A stretch of 64,000 bases of DNA, taken from NCBI RefSeq assembly GCF_024757985.1, contig NZ_CP103289.1:248001-312000 (forward strand). The letters are read 5' to 3'. The position numbers and the translations under genes were made by a program. The stretch's first letter is position 1, and the number at the start of each line of letters is the position of its first letter. Source of the stretch: Cellulomonas sp. NS3. GTDB taxonomy: Bacteria; Actinomycetota; Actinomycetes; Actinomycetales; Cellulomonadaceae. Of this stretch, positions 24,727 to 34,425 are shown one piece after another. The notes beneath the pieces are model-generated. The model searched no databases and was not told where the DNA came from. It worked only from the letters and a program-made list of their open reading frames with translations.

Positions 24727-24884
24727 GCTCGTACCTCGTCGTCGTGGCATGTGCCGCAGGCCCCCCGCGGCTGGCACGACCGTAGGGGCGCGACGCGTCG
24801 GCGGGCAAAGGCAGACGTCAGCGCCGTGGCGTGGGGACCGGTCCCGGATCACCCGGCGAAAAGTGCCCGCGACGCCCGGTAGTA

Positions 24885-24900
24885 GGTTAATGTTTCAACC
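24885..24900. promoter_or_regulatory. AT-rich imperfect palindrome GGTTAATGTTTCAACC
   Basis: The arms GGTT/AACC with a partly symmetric core form a 16-bp element that stands out in GC-poor composition. On the minus strand it contains TTGAAA, a possible -35. It sits directly before the hairpin 24901-24939 in the 269-bp gap between divergent genes. Its function is unclear. Confidence 0.4.
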
Positions 24901-24939
24901 AGAAGGCCCGTTGCCTGCCCCCTGCGCAACGGGTCTTCT
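24901..24939 (+). terminator. Strong 14-bp hairpin, terminator- or small-RNA-like
   Basis: AGAAGGCCCGTTGC pairs with GCAACGGGTCTTCT with one G-U pair, around an 11-nt C-rich loop, and ends in CTTCTTC. It reads best as a plus-strand terminator, but no plus-strand gene ends just upstream. It could therefore end a short untranslated RNA starting near 24850-24890, or attenuate transcription into the AlkD-like gene at 24996. Confidence 0.5.
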
Positions 24940-24995
24940 TCATGCCCGGAGTCGCTCGGTACCGTCCTCGTCGAGGGACGACCGGGAGGTGCGCG

Positions 24996-25661
24996 ATGGC
25001 AGGACCCACCGTGGAGTCGGTGCGGGCGGCGCTCGCCGAGGCCGCCGACGAGGACGAGCGGGCGAAGATCGCGAAGCGCCTGACGGACGACCGGACCACG
25101 GTGGTCGGCGTGCGGATGCGGACCGTCTTCGCGATCGCGCAGGCGCACGCCGCGATGGAGCTGAGCGACGTCGACCGGCTCCTCGAAAGCGACGCGTACG
25201 AGGAGCGCATGGTCGCGGTCAGCGTGCTCGACTTCCGGGCGCGCCACCCGCGGATCACCGACGACGAGCGCCGCGCGCTCTACGAGCTGTGGGTGCGGCG
25301 CCTCGACCGGATCGACACGTGGGACTACATCGACCGCTCCGCTCCCCGCGTCGTCGGGCTCTACCTGCTCGACCGCCCGCGCGACGTCCTGTTCGACCTC
25401 GCCCGCTCGGCGGACCGCTGGCACCGCCGAGCCGCGGTCGTCGCCGCGTACGCGATCATCCGGTCCGGCGACCTCGACGACCCGCTCGCGCTGTGCGAGC
25501 TCCTCGCCGCGGACCCGGAGCGGTTCGTCCAGACCGCCGTGGGGACCGCGCTGCGCGAGATCGGGTACGTCGACCGGGCCCGTCTCGAGGACTTCCTCGA
25601 CCGGCGCGGCGCCGACCTGATCGCCGAGGCCCGGCGCACCGCCCGCACGGCGCTGCGCTGA
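24996..25661 (+). CDS. AlkD-like DNA alkylation repair protein
   Basis: 221 residues of HEAT-like helix pairs. The family pattern is clear in RRLDRIDTWDYIDRSAPRVV and DLARSADRWHRRAAVVAAYAII, which match the AlkC/AlkD DNA glycosylase family that removes bulky or charged alkylated bases. GGGAGG lies 6 nt upstream of ATG 24996. It is probably preceded by an attenuator-like hairpin (24901-24939). Confidence 0.85.
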   Translation: MAGPTVESVRAALAEAADEDERAKIAKRLTDDRTTVVGVRMRTVFAIAQAHAAMELSDVDRLLESDAYEERMVAVSVLDFRARHPRITDDERRALYELWVRRLDRIDTWDYIDRSAPRVVGLYLLDRPRDVLFDLARSADRWHRRAAVVAAYAIIRSGDLDDPLALCELLAADPERFVQTAVGTALREIGYVDRARLEDFLDRRGADLIAEARRTARTALR

Positions 25662-25758
25662 CCGACGGGCGCAGACCAGCGGCGCTGACCCACCGCCGCG
25701 GGCTTGTACGGCCGCCGCCCCACCGGCGCGGGCCTGCGCCGCTGTCGCCCCGCCGGGC

Positions 25759-25764
25759 TAGCCT
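25759..25764 (+). promoter_or_regulatory. -10 box for the DUF4011 helicase gene
   Basis: TAGCCT ends 8 nt before ATG 25773. This leaves no room for a ribosome-binding site and indicates a leaderless or nearly leaderless mRNA. Confidence 0.45.
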
Positions 25765-25772
25765 CGCACTCG

Positions 25773-28700
25773 ATGCCTGACGAGAGCTCCCCGAGCACCC
25801 TGCCGCCCGCCCCGCCGAGCCCGGTGCGCCGCGCGGGCACGACCGTCGAGGTCGACGCCGCGCCCGTGCTCTCCTACCCGATGGCGCACAACCGGCTCCC
25901 CGTCGTGAGCCGCATCGCGGTGCACCACACGGGTCCGGCGGTGCGGGGCGCGGTCGTGCAGGTCGAGGTGCGGGACGTCGAGGGGCGCGTCGGCACGCCG
26001 TGGGAGCAGCTCGTCGACCTGGAGACCGACGCGCAGACCGTCCTGACCGACGTCGACCTGCGCCTCGACCCCGCGGCGGTCCTGCAGATCGAGGAGCAGC
26101 GGCCCGCGCAGGTCGTGGTGCAGGTGCTCGGCGAGGAGGACCTGCTCGCGGAGCGGACCGTGCACGTCGACCTGCTCGCGCCGCGGCAGTGGCTCGCGGT
26201 GCCGCCGGTGCTCGCGATGGAGCTGCTCGCGGCGTTCGTCATGCCGAACCACCCGGCGGTGCGGACGCTCGTCGACGAGGCGTGCGTGCTCCTGGCCGAG
26301 CGGACGGGCGACGCGTCCACGGCCGGGTACCAGCAGGGTCCCGAGCGGGTCGACGCGGCCGTCGCCGCGGTGCTCGACGCGATGACGGCGCGCGGCATCC
26401 GGTACAGCGAGCCGCCCGCGTCGTGGTCGGACGTCGGGCAGAAGGTCCGCACGCCCGAGGAGGTGCTCGACGGGCGCGTCGGGACCTGCCTCGACACCGT
26501 CGTGACGATGGCCGCGGCGCTCGAGCACGTCGGGGTGCGCCCGCTGCTGTGGCTCGTCGAGGGGCACGCGTTCCTCGGGTACTGGCGCGAGGAGGCGGCG
26601 CTCGCGGCGATCGCGCAGCGCGAGGTGCCGGACGTCGCCGCGGTGGTCAACCTCGTCGACCTCGGGCTCGTCCGGCTCGTCGAGACGACCCTCGTGACCG
26701 CGCGCGGCGACGCGGCCGGCGCCGCCCGCCCGGGTCCGGTGACGGCCGCCCAGGCGCACGACGCCGCGTACGCGCGCTGGCTGACCGGTGACCTCGCGCG
26801 CGTGCTCGGCGTGGTCGACGTGTGGCGGGCCCGCCGCGCGGGGGTCCTGCCGCTGCCCGCGCACACCCGCGCTGCGGACGGCACCGTGACGATCACCGAG
26901 TACCGGCCGGGGGAGGACCGCACGACCGTCCCGCAGCGCGAGGCGGCCGACGCCGACGTGCGCCCCGCCGCTACGGGGACGCTGGGCCGGGCGCCCGTGC
27001 CGCCGCGCGTCGCGCAGTGGAAGAACTCGTTGCTCGACCTGTCGCTGCGCAACCGGCTCGTGCACTTCACGCCGCGGTCGGGGATCGCGCTCGCGGTGCC
27101 CGCCGGGGGCCTCGGGGCCGTCGAGGACGCGCTGCACGACGGCCGCGCGGTGCACCTGCTGCCCGCCGACCAGCTCGACGAGGTGCAGCGTGCGCGTGGT
27201 GCCACGAGCGGCCGCGACCTGCCGCCCGAGCAGCGTGCCGAGCTCTTCGCCCGGCGCCAGGCGCTCTACACCGACCTGCCCGCCGCCGGGTACGCGACGC
27301 GGCTGCGGGGGCTCGCGTACAAGGCGCGCACCGTCGTCGAGGAGACCGGCGCCAACAACCTCTACCTCGCGTCGGGCTCGCTGGTCTGGACGCTCGACGG
27401 CCGCGAGCTGCGGTCGCCGCTCGTGCTCACGCCGGTCCGGCTGGTGACGCGCTCGCGCGAGCACGCGTACCGCCTCGAGCTCGACGAGACGGGCGCGAGC
27501 ACCCCGAACTACTGCCTGCTCGAGAAGCTGCGCCAGGTGCACGGGCTCACCGTCCCGGGCCTCGCGGAGCCCGCGCTCGACGGCGCCGGGATCGACGTCG
27601 ACGCCGCGCTGCTCGCCCTGCGCACGGCGCTCGCGACCGAGGGCCTCGGCTACCGCGTCGAGGAGACCGCCGACCTCGCGATCCTGCAGTTCGCGAAGTT
27701 CCGGCTCTGGAAGGACCTCGACGAGCACTGGGACGTGCTGACGCAGAACCCGCTGGTCCGGCACCTCGTGGAGTCGCCGACGGCCGTGTTCGCGGACCCC
27801 GCCCCCGAGCCTGCGGCGGTCGACCTCGACGAGCTCGCGGCGGCGTGCCCGGTGCCCGCGGACGCCTCGCAGCTCGACGCCGTCGCGCACGCGGTCGCCG
27901 GCCGCACGTTCGTGCTCGAGGGCCCGCCCGGCACGGGCAAGTCCCAGACCATCACGAACCTGCTGACCCGGGCCGTGGCCGAGGGCCGCCGGGTGCTGTT
28001 CGTCGCCGAGAAGCGCGCGGCGCTCGACGTGGTCCGCGCGCGGCTCGACGAGGTCGGCATGGGGCCGTTCTCGCTCGACCTGCACGACAAGGGCAGCAAG
28101 CCCTCGGCGGTCCGCGCGCAGGTCCGCACCGCGCTCGAGCACGTCGTCGAGGTCGACGAGGAGGGGCTGGCCGCCGAGCAGGAGACGCTCCGCGCGGCCC
28201 GCCGGGCCCTCGCCCGCTACGCCGAGCGGCTGCACGAGCCCAACGGCGTCGGGCTGTCGTTCTACTCGGCGCGCACGAGCCTGCTCGCGCTGACCGAGGG
28301 TGCGGGGCGCCGGCGCGTGCCGGGCACCGCGGGTACCGGGGGCGCGGCGGCGCCGCCGGCCGTCGGGACGACCGAGGTGCTGCCCGTGCCCGTCGAGCTC
28401 GTGACGACGGGCGCCCCCGAGGTCCCCGCGCTGCGGCGCGCGCTCGAGCTGCTGCCCGACACCGCCGACCCGGTGCGCCCGCGCCCCGACCACCCGTGGG
28501 GCTTCGTCGGGCTCGCCGACCCGCAGCGCCTCGACGTGACCGCCGTGGGACGGGCGGTCGCCGACGTCGACGCGGCGCTCGCCCCGGCGCGGGCCCTGAG
28601 CGGGACGACCGCCACGGTGCTCGCCGCCGCGCGGACGCACGAGGACCTCGAGGTGCTCGCCGACCTCGGCGCCGCCCCGCCGGTCCGCGTCGAGACGCTC

Positions 28701-31334
28701 GACGAGACCCGCACCGAGCGCTGGCGCACGACCGCGGCCCGGCTCGTCGAGGAGATCGCCGCGTTCCCCGCGACGGCCGCCGCCGAGCACCACGGGCTCG
28801 CGCTCGCCGTCCCCGCGGCGCTCGACCTGCCGCTCGCCGACCTCGCCCGCCAGGCGCAGGCCGCCGCGTCGTCGGGGTGGTGGGGTCGCCGCGGCCGGCT
28901 GCTCGCGGTCGGTGCGCAGCTCCAGCCCGGGCTCCGGCCGGGGACGACGCTCAAGGCCGGGCAGGTGCTCGACGTCGCCGCGTCGCTCGCCCGCGTGCAG
29001 GTCGCGGTCCAGACGCTCGCGTTCCGGGTGCAGGGGCTCGCCGGCGTGACGCTCCCGGCGGGCTGGAACCCGCTGCTGCCCGAGGCGCTCGAGACGGTGC
29101 AGAGCCAGGTCGCGTGGCTCACGTGGGCCGGCGAGGCCGTCGACCCCGACGGCGGGGACCCCACGGCGGACCCGTTCGTGCGCGCGCTGCGGGCGTTCGT
29201 CGACGACGTCGCGCGCCTCCCGCTCCTCCCGGCCGACGTCGCCGTGCTCGAGCGCGCCTCCCGGACGACGACGGCGCTCGCGGCAACCGTCCAGGCCACG
29301 ACCCGGCAGGTCGCCCGGTGGACGACGCCCGACGGGTTCGTCGCGCGCTGGACGGCGACGGCGGCGGAGCGCGTCGGGGGCGCGGGCGCCGGGGTCTCGC
29401 CGGCTGCGGGACTCGGCGACGGGTGGGACGTCGACGACGCCGAGCCGGCGGCGGTCGCGGGCTCGGCGGGGATCGACCCGCTCCCGCTGCAGCGCTGGGT
29501 CGCGTTCGTCGGGGCGCTCGAGCCCCTGCGCCGCGCCCGCCTCACCTCGGCGCGGGAGCTGCTGCTCGTCGGCGCGGTCGACGCTGCGGACGCCGTGCGG
29601 GCCCTCGACCGGGGGATCGCGATTGCGTCGGCCCGCGAGCGCCGCACCGCGACGGGCCTCGACGGCTTCGACCCCGTCGCGCACGGCCGCGCGATCGGCC
29701 GCTTCCTGTCCTCCGCCGCGGCCGTCCGCGACCACCAGCGCACCGCGCTCCCGCGCGAGGTCACGGCGGCGCGTCCGTTCGACGCGTCGTCGGCGCAGGG
29801 CGACATGGGAGGGCTCGTGCGCGAGCTCGCCCGGCAGCGCGGCGGGCTCGGCGTGCGCGGGCTCATGGCGACGTACGGCGAGCTCCTCACGCAGGTCATG
29901 CCGTGCGTGCTCGTGAGCCCCGACTCGCTCGCCCGGTTCTTCCCGGCGCGCGCGGGCCTGTTCGACCTCGTGGTGTTCGACGAGGCGTCCCAGATCCGGG
30001 TGGCCGACGCCGTCGGCGCGATGGGCCGGGCGCGCGCGGTCGTCGTGGTCGGGGACTCCAAGCAGATGCCGCCGACGTCGTTCGCCGAGGTCACGGGTGG
30101 GAGCGACGAGGAGGGCGCCGAGGGCGGCGTGGACCCGGAGACCGCGGACGGGCTCGTGGAGGGCGTGCTCACGGGCGCCCTGGCCGTCGAGGACGAGGAG
30201 AGCATCCTGTCCGAGTGCGTGCAGGCGCGCGTGCCCCGCCGGTGGCTGTCGTGGCACTACCGCAGCCAGGACGAGTCGCTCATCGCGTTCAGCAACCACC
30301 AGTACTACGAGGACCGGCTCAGCTCGTTCCCCGCGCCGACGTCCGGCGCCGCCGACCCCGGGCCCGGCGGCTACGGCGTGAGCCTCGTGCGGGTCGACGG
30401 GACGTTCCACCGCACCGCTCGACGGGGCGGGCCGGGGGAGAGCACCGCGGGGCTGCTGCGCACCAACCCGGTCGAGGCCCGCGCCGTGGTCGACGAGATC
30501 CGCCGCCGCTTCGACGCCGCACCGGACGGCCTGCCGTCGATCGGGGTCGTCACGTTCAACGCCCCGCAGCGCGCGCTCATCGAGGCGCTGCTGCGGGACT
30601 CGGGCGACGAGCGGCTCGCCGACGCGCTCGAGCGCAGCGGCTCCGCGGGCGGCTCGGACGAGGGGCTGTTCGTCAAGAACCTCGAGAACGTCCAGGGCGA
30701 CGAGCGCGACACGATCCTGTTCTCGACCGCGTTCTCGGTGAACGACCGCGGGTACCTCCCGCTCAACTTCGGGCCGCTCAACCGCGACGGCGGCGAGCGC
30801 CGGCTCAACGTCGCGGTCACCCGGGCACGGCGCCAGGTCGTCGTGTTCTCGTCGTTCGACCCCGAGCAGCTGCGCGCCGAGGAGACCCAGAGCGTCGGCA
30901 TCAAGCACCTGCGCGCGTACCTGGACCTCGCGGCGAGCCGGTCGCGCGCGACGACCGTCCCGGCACGGCGCTCCTCGGCGGTCGACCGGCACCGCGAGCA
31001 GGTCGCGGAGGCGCTGCGCGAGCGGGGGATCGCGGTCCGCACCGACGTGGGTCTCTCGGACTTCCGCGTCGACCTCGCGCTGGCCGACGCCGCCGCCCCG
31101 GGGCGCCCGCTCGTCGCGGTCCTCCTCGACGGGCCCGGCTGGGCCGCACGGCGCACGGTCGGCGACCGCGACGGGCTGCCGACCGAGGTGCTCTCGCGCC
31201 TGCTGCGCTGGCCGGCGGTCGAGCGCGTGTGGCTGCCCGCGTGGCTCGCGACGCCCGGGGACGTGCTGGACCACCTCGTCGGGGCGGTGGAGCGGGCGGC
31301 GGCGGAGGCGGCGGTGGACCGCGCGTCGGCCTAG
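25773..31334 (+). CDS. DUF4011 / SF1 helicase / Vsr-like nuclease multidomain protein
   Basis: 1,853 residues. Residues ~1-330 contain a transglutaminase-like core (GTCLDTVVTMAAALEHVG, C239; VEGHAFLGYW, H265). DUF4011 follows (VAQWKNSLLDLSLRNRLVHF, ~410). An SF1 helicase follows: Walker A GPPGTGKSQ (K723), a ~650-residue helical insertion, Walker B VVFDEASQI (D1403-E1404), GDSKQMPPTSF (~1427), HYRSQDESLIAF (H1495) and VTRARRQVVVFSS (~1685). The C terminus (~1745-1853) is a Vsr/DUF3320-like nuclease fold with FRVDLAL (D1767), but the usual ECDG reads LLDG. The domain order is like proteins linked to anti-phage defence (for example Hhe), though membership is not proven. Confidence 0.88.
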   Translation: MPDESSPSTLPPAPPSPVRRAGTTVEVDAAPVLSYPMAHNRLPVVSRIAVHHTGPAVRGAVVQVEVRDVEGRVGTPWEQLVDLETDAQTVLTDVDLRLDPAAVLQIEEQRPAQVVVQVLGEEDLLAERTVHVDLLAPRQWLAVPPVLAMELLAAFVMPNHPAVRTLVDEACVLLAERTGDASTAGYQQGPERVDAAVAAVLDAMTARGIRYSEPPASWSDVGQKVRTPEEVLDGRVGTCLDTVVTMAAALEHVGVRPLLWLVEGHAFLGYWREEAALAAIAQREVPDVAAVVNLVDLGLVRLVETTLVTARGDAAGAARPGPVTAAQAHDAAYARWLTGDLARVLGVVDVWRARRAGVLPLPAHTRAADGTVTITEYRPGEDRTTVPQREAADADVRPAATGTLGRAPVPPRVAQWKNSLLDLSLRNRLVHFTPRSGIALAVPAGGLGAVEDALHDGRAVHLLPADQLDEVQRARGATSGRDLPPEQRAELFARRQALYTDLPAAGYATRLRGLAYKARTVVEETGANNLYLASGSLVWTLDGRELRSPLVLTPVRLVTRSREHAYRLELDETGASTPNYCLLEKLRQVHGLTVPGLAEPALDGAGIDVDAALLALRTALATEGLGYRVEETADLAILQFAKFRLWKDLDEHWDVLTQNPLVRHLVESPTAVFADPAPEPAAVDLDELAAACPVPADASQLDAVAHAVAGRTFVLEGPPGTGKSQTITNLLTRAVAEGRRVLFVAEKRAALDVVRARLDEVGMGPFSLDLHDKGSKPSAVRAQVRTALEHVVEVDEEGLAAEQETLRAARRALARYAERLHEPNGVGLSFYSARTSLLALTEGAGRRRVPGTAGTGGAAAPPAVGTTEVLPVPVELVTTGAPEVPALRRALELLPDTADPVRPRPDHPWGFVGLADPQRLDVTAVGRAVADVDAALAPARALSGTTATVLAAARTHEDLEVLADLGAAPPVRVETLDETRTERWRTTAARLVEEIAAFPATAAAEHHGLALAVPAALDLPLADLARQAQAAASSGWWGRRGRLLAVGAQLQPGLRPGTTLKAGQVLDVAASLARVQVAVQTLAFRVQGLAGVTLPAGWNPLLPEALETVQSQVAWLTWAGEAVDPDGGDPTADPFVRALRAFVDDVARLPLLPADVAVLERASRTTTALAATVQATTRQVARWTTPDGFVARWTATAAERVGGAGAGVSPAAGLGDGWDVDDAEPAAVAGSAGIDPLPLQRWVAFVGALEPLRRARLTSARELLLVGAVDAADAVRALDRGIAIASARERRTATGLDGFDPVAHGRAIGRFLSSAAAVRDHQRTALPREVTAARPFDASSAQGDMGGLVRELARQRGGLGVRGLMATYGELLTQVMPCVLVSPDSLARFFPARAGLFDLVVFDEASQIRVADAVGAMGRARAVVVVGDSKQMPPTSFAEVTGGSDEEGAEGGVDPETADGLVEGVLTGALAVEDEESILSECVQARVPRRWLSWHYRSQDESLIAFSNHQYYEDRLSSFPAPTSGAADPGPGGYGVSLVRVDGTFHRTARRGGPGESTAGLLRTNPVEARAVVDEIRRRFDAAPDGLPSIGVVTFNAPQRALIEALLRDSGDERLADALERSGSAGGSDEGLFVKNLENVQGDERDTILFSTAFSVNDRGYLPLNFGPLNRDGGERRLNVAVTRARRQVVVFSSFDPEQLRAEETQSVGIKHLRAYLDLAASRSRATTVPARRSSAVDRHREQVAEALRERGIAVRTDVGLSDFRVDLALADAAAPGRPLVAVLLDGPGWAARRTVGDRDGLPTEVLSRLLRWPAVERVWLPAWLATPGDVLDHLVGAVERAAAEAAVDRASA

Positions 31335-31367
31335 CGGTCGACCCGGCCGTCGCCGGGCAGCGGCGGT

Positions 31368-32924
31368 CTACAGCGGGCGCCGCGCCACGAACGTCACGTG
31401 CGTGTCCGGCCACTCGACGGGCTCGCCGGTCGCGGCGTCCCGCAGCGCGGCCCCGACGGACAGCCGGTTCTCGACGAGCCACTCGTTGCGCCACGGCCCG
31501 CTCGCGGGGTCGACCACGAACCCGACGCCCTCGAGCAGCGCGACCCAGTCGGGCCACGTCATGTCGCAGAACCGCTCGTGGCACTCGGACAGCCAGGAGT
31601 CCACGTAGTCGCGCGTGTACAGGAACTCCGCCGCGGCCCGCAGCGTGAGCTCCGCGACCGAGCCGTCCACCCACCGCACGTCGCACGCGCCGCCGGACAG
31701 CGCCGGGAAGTCCTGGGCGAGCTGCACGAGCCGCTCGGCGGGCGAGAGCGCGGCGACGTGCGCGGCGACGGCCTCGCGCGTCCACCCGCTCAGGTCCACG
31801 GGCTCGGCACCGGCGCTCGTGCCGTCGAGCGCGAGGTGCACGAGCCGGTCCCCGTCGAGCGGGCCCAGCACGTCGGAGCACACCCACACCCCGCCGGGCG
31901 CGGTGTGCTCGTAGATCCGCTTCGCGAGCAGCTCGAGGTCGTCGCGCCCGGCGCCGTAGCTCGAGATCTCGTGGGTCAGCGCGACGGTCAGGGTCGTGCT
32001 GACCGTCGCCGCCGGGAACACCGGGGAGCGCAGCAGGTTCCGCTGCGCGAAGAAGACGTTCGGGTTCGCGAAGACGCCCTGCGCGCGCCGGTGCTCGGCC
32101 TCGGCGACGAGGTGGCGCGAGATGTCCACCCCGTACAGGTCGGACTCGGCGAGCCGGGGGTCGCGGGACGCGCGCTCGAGCAGCCCGCCGGCCGCGCAGC
32201 CGAGGTCGACGACGCGGCCGGGCACGACGAACGGCGCCACCAGGTCCCACTTGCGGTCGGACGCGTCGTCGAACGCCGCGGTGTACGTGCGGTAGTCGCG
32301 CGTCGTCGTGAGGTCGCCCTCGGTCGAGACGGTCGGGTCCTCGTGGATCAGCGTGATCGCGGCGTCGAGCCGGTACCGGTCGTAGAAGTGCACGACCTCG
32401 GGGTGCGCGAGGTCCCGCCAGCGCTCGTCACCCGTGGCGAGGAGCTCGAGGACGTCCCAGGGGCGGTCCGGCACGACGTCGCACGCGTCCTCGACCGGGA
32501 CGACGCGGAAGCCCAGGTCGGCGTACATCGCGGCGACCTCGGGCGTCGAGCACGCGACGACCGTGTCGAGCGGCGTGGCCGTCACGCCCGTCGTCAGCTC
32601 GACGCTCGCGAGGACGGTGCGCGCGAAGCGCGGGCTCGGCGGGACGTCGGCGACGGGCGCCACGACCGAGGGCAGCCCCTCGACGGCCGTGACCCGCTCG
32701 ATCATCGCCTCGCGCCGGTGGGCCGGGAGCGGGTTGCGCCGCGTGCCGCTGTGGGTGGCCGACGTGACGGCCCAGACGACGTTCGCGTCGAGGTCGCACT
32801 CCACCGGCTCGCCCGCGGAGTCCGCGAGCTCCCCGCCGAGCAGCGCGTGCAGGTACGCCGTCTGGAACCGGGTCACCAGGTGGTGCCGGCCGGGGAGCAG
32901 GACGTGACGGACGCGCGCGGGCAT
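31368..32924 (-). CDS. Nucleotidyltransferase-like / SAM methyltransferase fusion
   Basis: 518 residues. Residues 1-~175 resemble NMN adenylyltransferase-type nucleotidyltransferases: [19 protein letters not shown] at the nucleotide loop and [20 protein letters not shown] then [10 protein letters not shown], like the NadM core. However, the HxGH histidines are replaced by T18 and Q21. Residues ~225-400 are a class I methyltransferase with [15 protein letters not shown] (238-252) and LYGVDIS. The remaining C-terminal part is helical. The product is unknown; such a fusion could activate and methylate a small molecule or nucleotide. A CATCCT box ends 7 nt upstream of ATG 32924. Confidence 0.78.
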   Translation of the reverse strand: MPARVRHVLLPGRHHLVTRFQTAYLHALLGGELADSAGEPVECDLDANVVWAVTSATHSGTRRNPLPAHRREAMIERVTAVEGLPSVVAPVADVPPSPRFARTVLASVELTTGVTATPLDTVVACSTPEVAAMYADLGFRVVPVEDACDVVPDRPWDVLELLATGDERWRDLAHPEVVHFYDRYRLDAAITLIHEDPTVSTEGDLTTTRDYRTYTAAFDDASDRKWDLVAPFVVPGRVVDLGCAAGGLLERASRDPRLAESDLYGVDISRHLVAEAEHRRAQGVFANPNVFFAQRNLLRSPVFPAATVSTTLTVALTHEISSYGAGRDDLELLAKRIYEHTAPGGVWVCSDVLGPLDGDRLVHLALDGTSAGAEPVDLSGWTREAVAAHVAALSPAERLVQLAQDFPALSGGACDVRWVDGSVAELTLRAAAEFLYTRDYVDSWLSECHERFCDMTWPDWVALLEGVGFVVDPASGPWRNEWLVENRLSVGAALRDAATGEPVEWPDTHVTFVARRPL

Positions 32925-33093
32925 GGCGAGCAGGATGCCACTCCTGGACACCCGTCCGGGCGAGGGGTCCCCCGGACGGCGCAGCGTCACCCGGCCCGTC
33001 GCGGCCCGGACCGCCCGGCGCCTCGGCGCTACGCTCGCGGCGACAGACGGCTCACCGGGCCCGCGCGCGGACCCCGCACAGAGACGGACGGCG

Positions 33094-34407
33094 ATGGCGC
33101 TCACCGACGAGACCCCCGTGACGGCCCGCAGCACCGACCCGCTGGGGACGGTGATCCCCTCGACCGTCCCGACGCACTGGTACAACCTCGCCGCCGACCT
33201 CCCCGAGCCCGTCCCGCCGCACCTGCACCCCGGCACGCGGGAGCCGCTCGGGCCCGCGGACCTGGCGCCGCTGTTCCCGGCGGCGCTCATCGCGCAGGAG
33301 GTCTCCACCGAGCGCTACGTCGAGATCCCGCAGACGGTCCGCGAGATCTACGCGCTCTGGCGCCCCTCGCCCCTGATCCGGGCAGCGCGGCTCGAGCGGG
33401 CGATCGGGACGCAGGCCCGGATCTACTACAAGTACGAGGGCGTGAGCCCGGTCGGCTCGCACAAGCCGAACACCGCCGTCGCGCAGGCGTACTACAACGC
33501 GGTCGAGGGGATCACCCGCCTGACCACCGAGACGGGCGCGGGCCAGTGGGGTGCGTCGCTGTCGATGGCGTGCGCGCTGCTCGGGCTCACGTGCGAGGTG
33601 TGGCAGGTGCGGGCGTCCTACGACGCGAAGCCTTACCGGCGGTTCCAGATGGAGACGTACGGCAGCGTGTGCCACCCGTCGCCGTCGGACCTGACCGAGG
33701 CCGGGCGCGCGATCCTCGCCGAGCACCCCGACACGACCGGGTCCCTGGGCATGGCGATCAGCGAGGCCGTCGAGGCCGCGGTCAAGGACCCGGGCGCGCA
33801 CTACTCGCTCGGCAGCGTGCTCAACCACGTGATGCTGCACCAGAGCGTGATCGGCCAGGAGGTGCTCGTGCAGCTCGCCGACGCGGGCGAGCGGCAGGCG
33901 GACATCGTGTTCGGCTGTGCGGGCGGCGGCTCGAACCTCGCGGGGCTGACGTTCCCGCTCCTCGGGCAGAACCTGCGCGACGGGACGACGACGCGCGTCG
34001 TCGCGTGCGAGCCGGCGGCGTGCCCGTCGCTGACGCAGGGCGAGTACCGCTACGACCACGGCGACGTCGCCGGTCTGACGCCGCTGCTCAAGATGCACAC
34101 GCTCGGCAAGGACTTCGTGCCGCCGTCGATCCACGCGGGCGGCCTGCGCTACCACGGCATGGCGCCGATGGTCTCGCACGCGGTGAACCTCGGGCTCATG
34201 GAGGCCGTCGCGGTGGACCAGGACACCGCGTTCGCCGCCGGCGTCGAGTTCGCGCGCGCCGAGGGGATCGTCCCGGCGCCCGAGTCGACGCACGCCGTCG
34301 CCGCCGCGCTCGCGCACGCGCGGTCGGTCACCGAGCCGGAGGTCGTCGTGATCGGGCTGTCGGGCAACGGCGTGCTGGACCTGCCGGCGTACGCGTCGTA
34401 CGTGTGA
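33094..34407 (+). CDS. trpB2: TrpB2-type tryptophan synthase beta-like PLP enzyme
   Basis: 437 residues, the usual length of the TrpB2 group. The PLP lysine is K124 in [16 protein letters not shown], the phosphate loop is GCAGGGSN, and the C-terminal region ends [11 protein letters not shown]. The N terminus ([20 protein letters not shown]) is the TrpB2 hallmark. TrpB2 makes Trp from indole and serine without a TrpA partner (some use O-phosphoserine). No other trp gene is nearby, which suits a stand-alone indole-salvage role. A TACGCT box ~55 nt upstream may be the promoter. Confidence 0.92.
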   Translation: MALTDETPVTARSTDPLGTVIPSTVPTHWYNLAADLPEPVPPHLHPGTREPLGPADLAPLFPAALIAQEVSTERYVEIPQTVREIYALWRPSPLIRAARLERAIGTQARIYYKYEGVSPVGSHKPNTAVAQAYYNAVEGITRLTTETGAGQWGASLSMACALLGLTCEVWQVRASYDAKPYRRFQMETYGSVCHPSPSDLTEAGRAILAEHPDTTGSLGMAISEAVEAAVKDPGAHYSLGSVLNHVMLHQSVIGQEVLVQLADAGERQADIVFGCAGGGSNLAGLTFPLLGQNLRDGTTTRVVACEPAACPSLTQGEYRYDHGDVAGLTPLLKMHTLGKDFVPPSIHAGGLRYHGMAPMVSHAVNLGLMEAVAVDQDTAFAAGVEFARAEGIVPAPESTHAVAAALAHARSVTEPEVVVIGLSGNGVLDLPAYASYV

Positions 34408-34425
34408 GGCCGGGGGCGGCGCCCG

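Noticed and set aside
24840-24945. tRNA or 6C RNA gene
   Set aside because: No cloverleaf or anticodon arm can be drawn, and only one C-rich hairpin is present where 6C RNA has two.
25758-31274. Very long open frame on the minus strand opposite the DUF4011 helicase gene (and a similar plus-strand frame 26822-31648)
   Set aside because: They are shadow frames caused by the high GC content at third codon positions; the translations are low-complexity Arg/Gly/Asp-rich and show no domain motif.
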